From an uncultured Lachnospiraceae bacterium (GTDB lineage: Bacteria > Bacillota > Clostridia > Lachnospirales > Lachnospiraceae), in contig CACXUY010000029.1 of the NCBI GenBank assembly GCA_902770965.1, positions 1 to 41,992 of the forward strand: a stretch of 41,992 nucleotides of DNA. Direction: 5' to 3'. Of the stretch, positions 41,541-41,992 are shown piece after piece. Every line of letters starts with the position of its first letter. Positions within the stretch are counted from its first letter, which is position 1. The notes beneath the pieces were generated by a model that was not told the DNA's origin, did no database searches, and saw only the letters and a program-made list of their open reading frames with translations. The position numbers were made by a program, and so were the translations under genes.

Positions 41541-41578
41541 CAGGCTGTGAAAAATGCGGATGCGTTTTTCACAGCCTG
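41541..41578 (-). terminator. Hairpin behind the TPR gene, probable terminator
   Basis: CAGGCTGTGAAAAA (41541-41554) and TTTTTCACAGCCTG (41565-41578) form a perfect 14-bp stem with a 10-nt loop, 32 nt past the TPR-gene stop. A and T runs lie inside the stem instead of after it, so it could act in either direction; function is inferred from position. Confidence 0.6.
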
Positions 41579-41610
41579 AATAAATTCTGGTTCTAAACAA
41601 TAATCACAGC

Positions 41611-41992
41611 TCAATTTGTTTTTTGCAGGAGTTGAGTCATAAGATTTCTAGTTTTTTTTGTATCAGGATGATCCGTTCCTAGCACTCGCACGCGGATGGC
41701 GAGGGCCTTTCCGCAGTATTCCAGCGCCTTTTCATAATCCCCCTGAGCAGAATATACCGATGCCATGTTGTTGTACGTAACCGCCGTTGAGGGGTGCTCC
41801 GTTCCTAACACTCGCTCTTTGATAGCGAGGGCCTTTCCGTAGTATTCCAGCGCCTTTTCATAATCCCCCTGATCAGAATATACCCCTGCCATGTTGTTGT
41901 ACGTAGTCGCCGTTGAGGGGTGCTCCGTTCCTAACACTCGCTCGCGGATCGCGAGGTCCTTTCCGTAGTATTCCAGCGCCTTTTCATAATCC
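41611..41992 (-). CDS. TPR-repeat protein, C-terminal part (5' end outside window)
   Basis: The visible 127 residues consist of 42-residue tetratricopeptide repeats of the kinesin-light-chain type: YNNMAGVYSDQGDYEKALEY, then YGKALAIKERVLGTEHPSTA, and so on, ending with HPDTKKTRNLMTQLLQKTN. Repeats are nearly identical at the DNA level (126-bp period), which points to recent expansion or homogenisation and probably variable copy number between strains. Such proteins are protein-protein interaction scaffolds, often next to effector or signalling domains; any such domain would be in the missing N-terminal part. A hairpin follows the stop codon. The gene runs off the right edge on the minus strand. 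Confidence 0.9.
   Translation of the reverse strand, partial: DYEKALEYYGKDLAIRERVLGTEHPSTATTYNNMAGVYSDQGDYEKALEYYGKALAIKERVLGTEHPSTAVTYNNMASVYSAQGDYEKALEYCGKALAIRVRVLGTDHPDTKKTRNLMTQLLQKTN

Noticed and set aside
41417-41614. 65-codon minus-strand open frame
   Set aside because: It spans the hairpin behind the TPR gene and has no recognisable protein features.

Overview
The window looks like a chromosomal segment of a Gram-positive anaerobe of the class Clostridia, probably Lachnospiraceae. This is inferred from clostridial-type families (the DUF5711 protein, the type IV pilus set, the SelD/YedE/TusA/DUF3343 selenium set, and the two-component and amino-acid ABC genes) and from strong AGGAGG-type ribosome binding sites. 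No rRNA, tRNA, CRISPR array, intact insertion sequence or phage gene was seen. Almost every gene lies on the minus strand. The clear plus-strand genes are an HPt protein (22745-23092) and a cysteine-desulfurase-like gene (26889-28085).

Region 1 (about 1-13.7 kb) is a surface-polysaccharide operon transcribed leftward. In transcription order it has an O-antigen-ligase/polymerase-like membrane protein, a polyprenyl-phosphate sugar-1-phosphate transferase, a DUF4422 glycosyltransferase, a GT2 glycosyltransferase, a Stealth-family hexose-phosphate transferase, a GT4 glycosyltransferase, a GT2-pyruvyltransferase fusion, a Wzm/Wzt-type ABC exporter, a radical SAM protein and a truncated SGNH hydrolase. 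The part below about 10.3 kb looks visibly AT-richer than the rest and is probably horizontally acquired. Its left end holds a 33-bp tandem repeat that cuts off the hydrolase gene.

Region 2 (14.3-23.1 kb) is a type IV pilus and cyclic-di-GMP module: a GGDEF/EAL membrane protein, then pilB (with an N-terminal MshEN-type motif of the c-di-GMP-binding kind), pilT, pilC and pilA, with a divergent orphan HPt gene. Between pilT and pilC lies an array of about twelve units repeating at exactly 11 bp (core TTCAA). It sits upstream of a good candidate pilC promoter and is the most striking non-coding structure in the window.

Region 3 (23.4-28.1 kb) is a selenium-handling cassette: selD (Cys form), a DUF3343 protein, a TusA/YedF-like sulfurtransferase and a YedE-type membrane protein, plus a divergent TIGR01977-type cysteine desulfurase. 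Several gene junctions carry copies of one dispersed hairpin element.

Region 4 (28.1-42 kb) is mostly housekeeping: an old-yellow-enzyme-type oxidoreductase, aspartate kinase, a polar amino acid ABC transporter (binding protein, two permeases, ATPase), a histidine kinase and response regulator pair, a DUF5711 protein, rsmA, metG and the end of a TPR-repeat gene. Intergenic spaces here are filled with short tandem duplications (26, 38, 74 bp) and with REP-like palindromes centred on GGGATGC-N3-GCATCCC. Locally amplified tandem repeats, in genes and between them, recur throughout the window.
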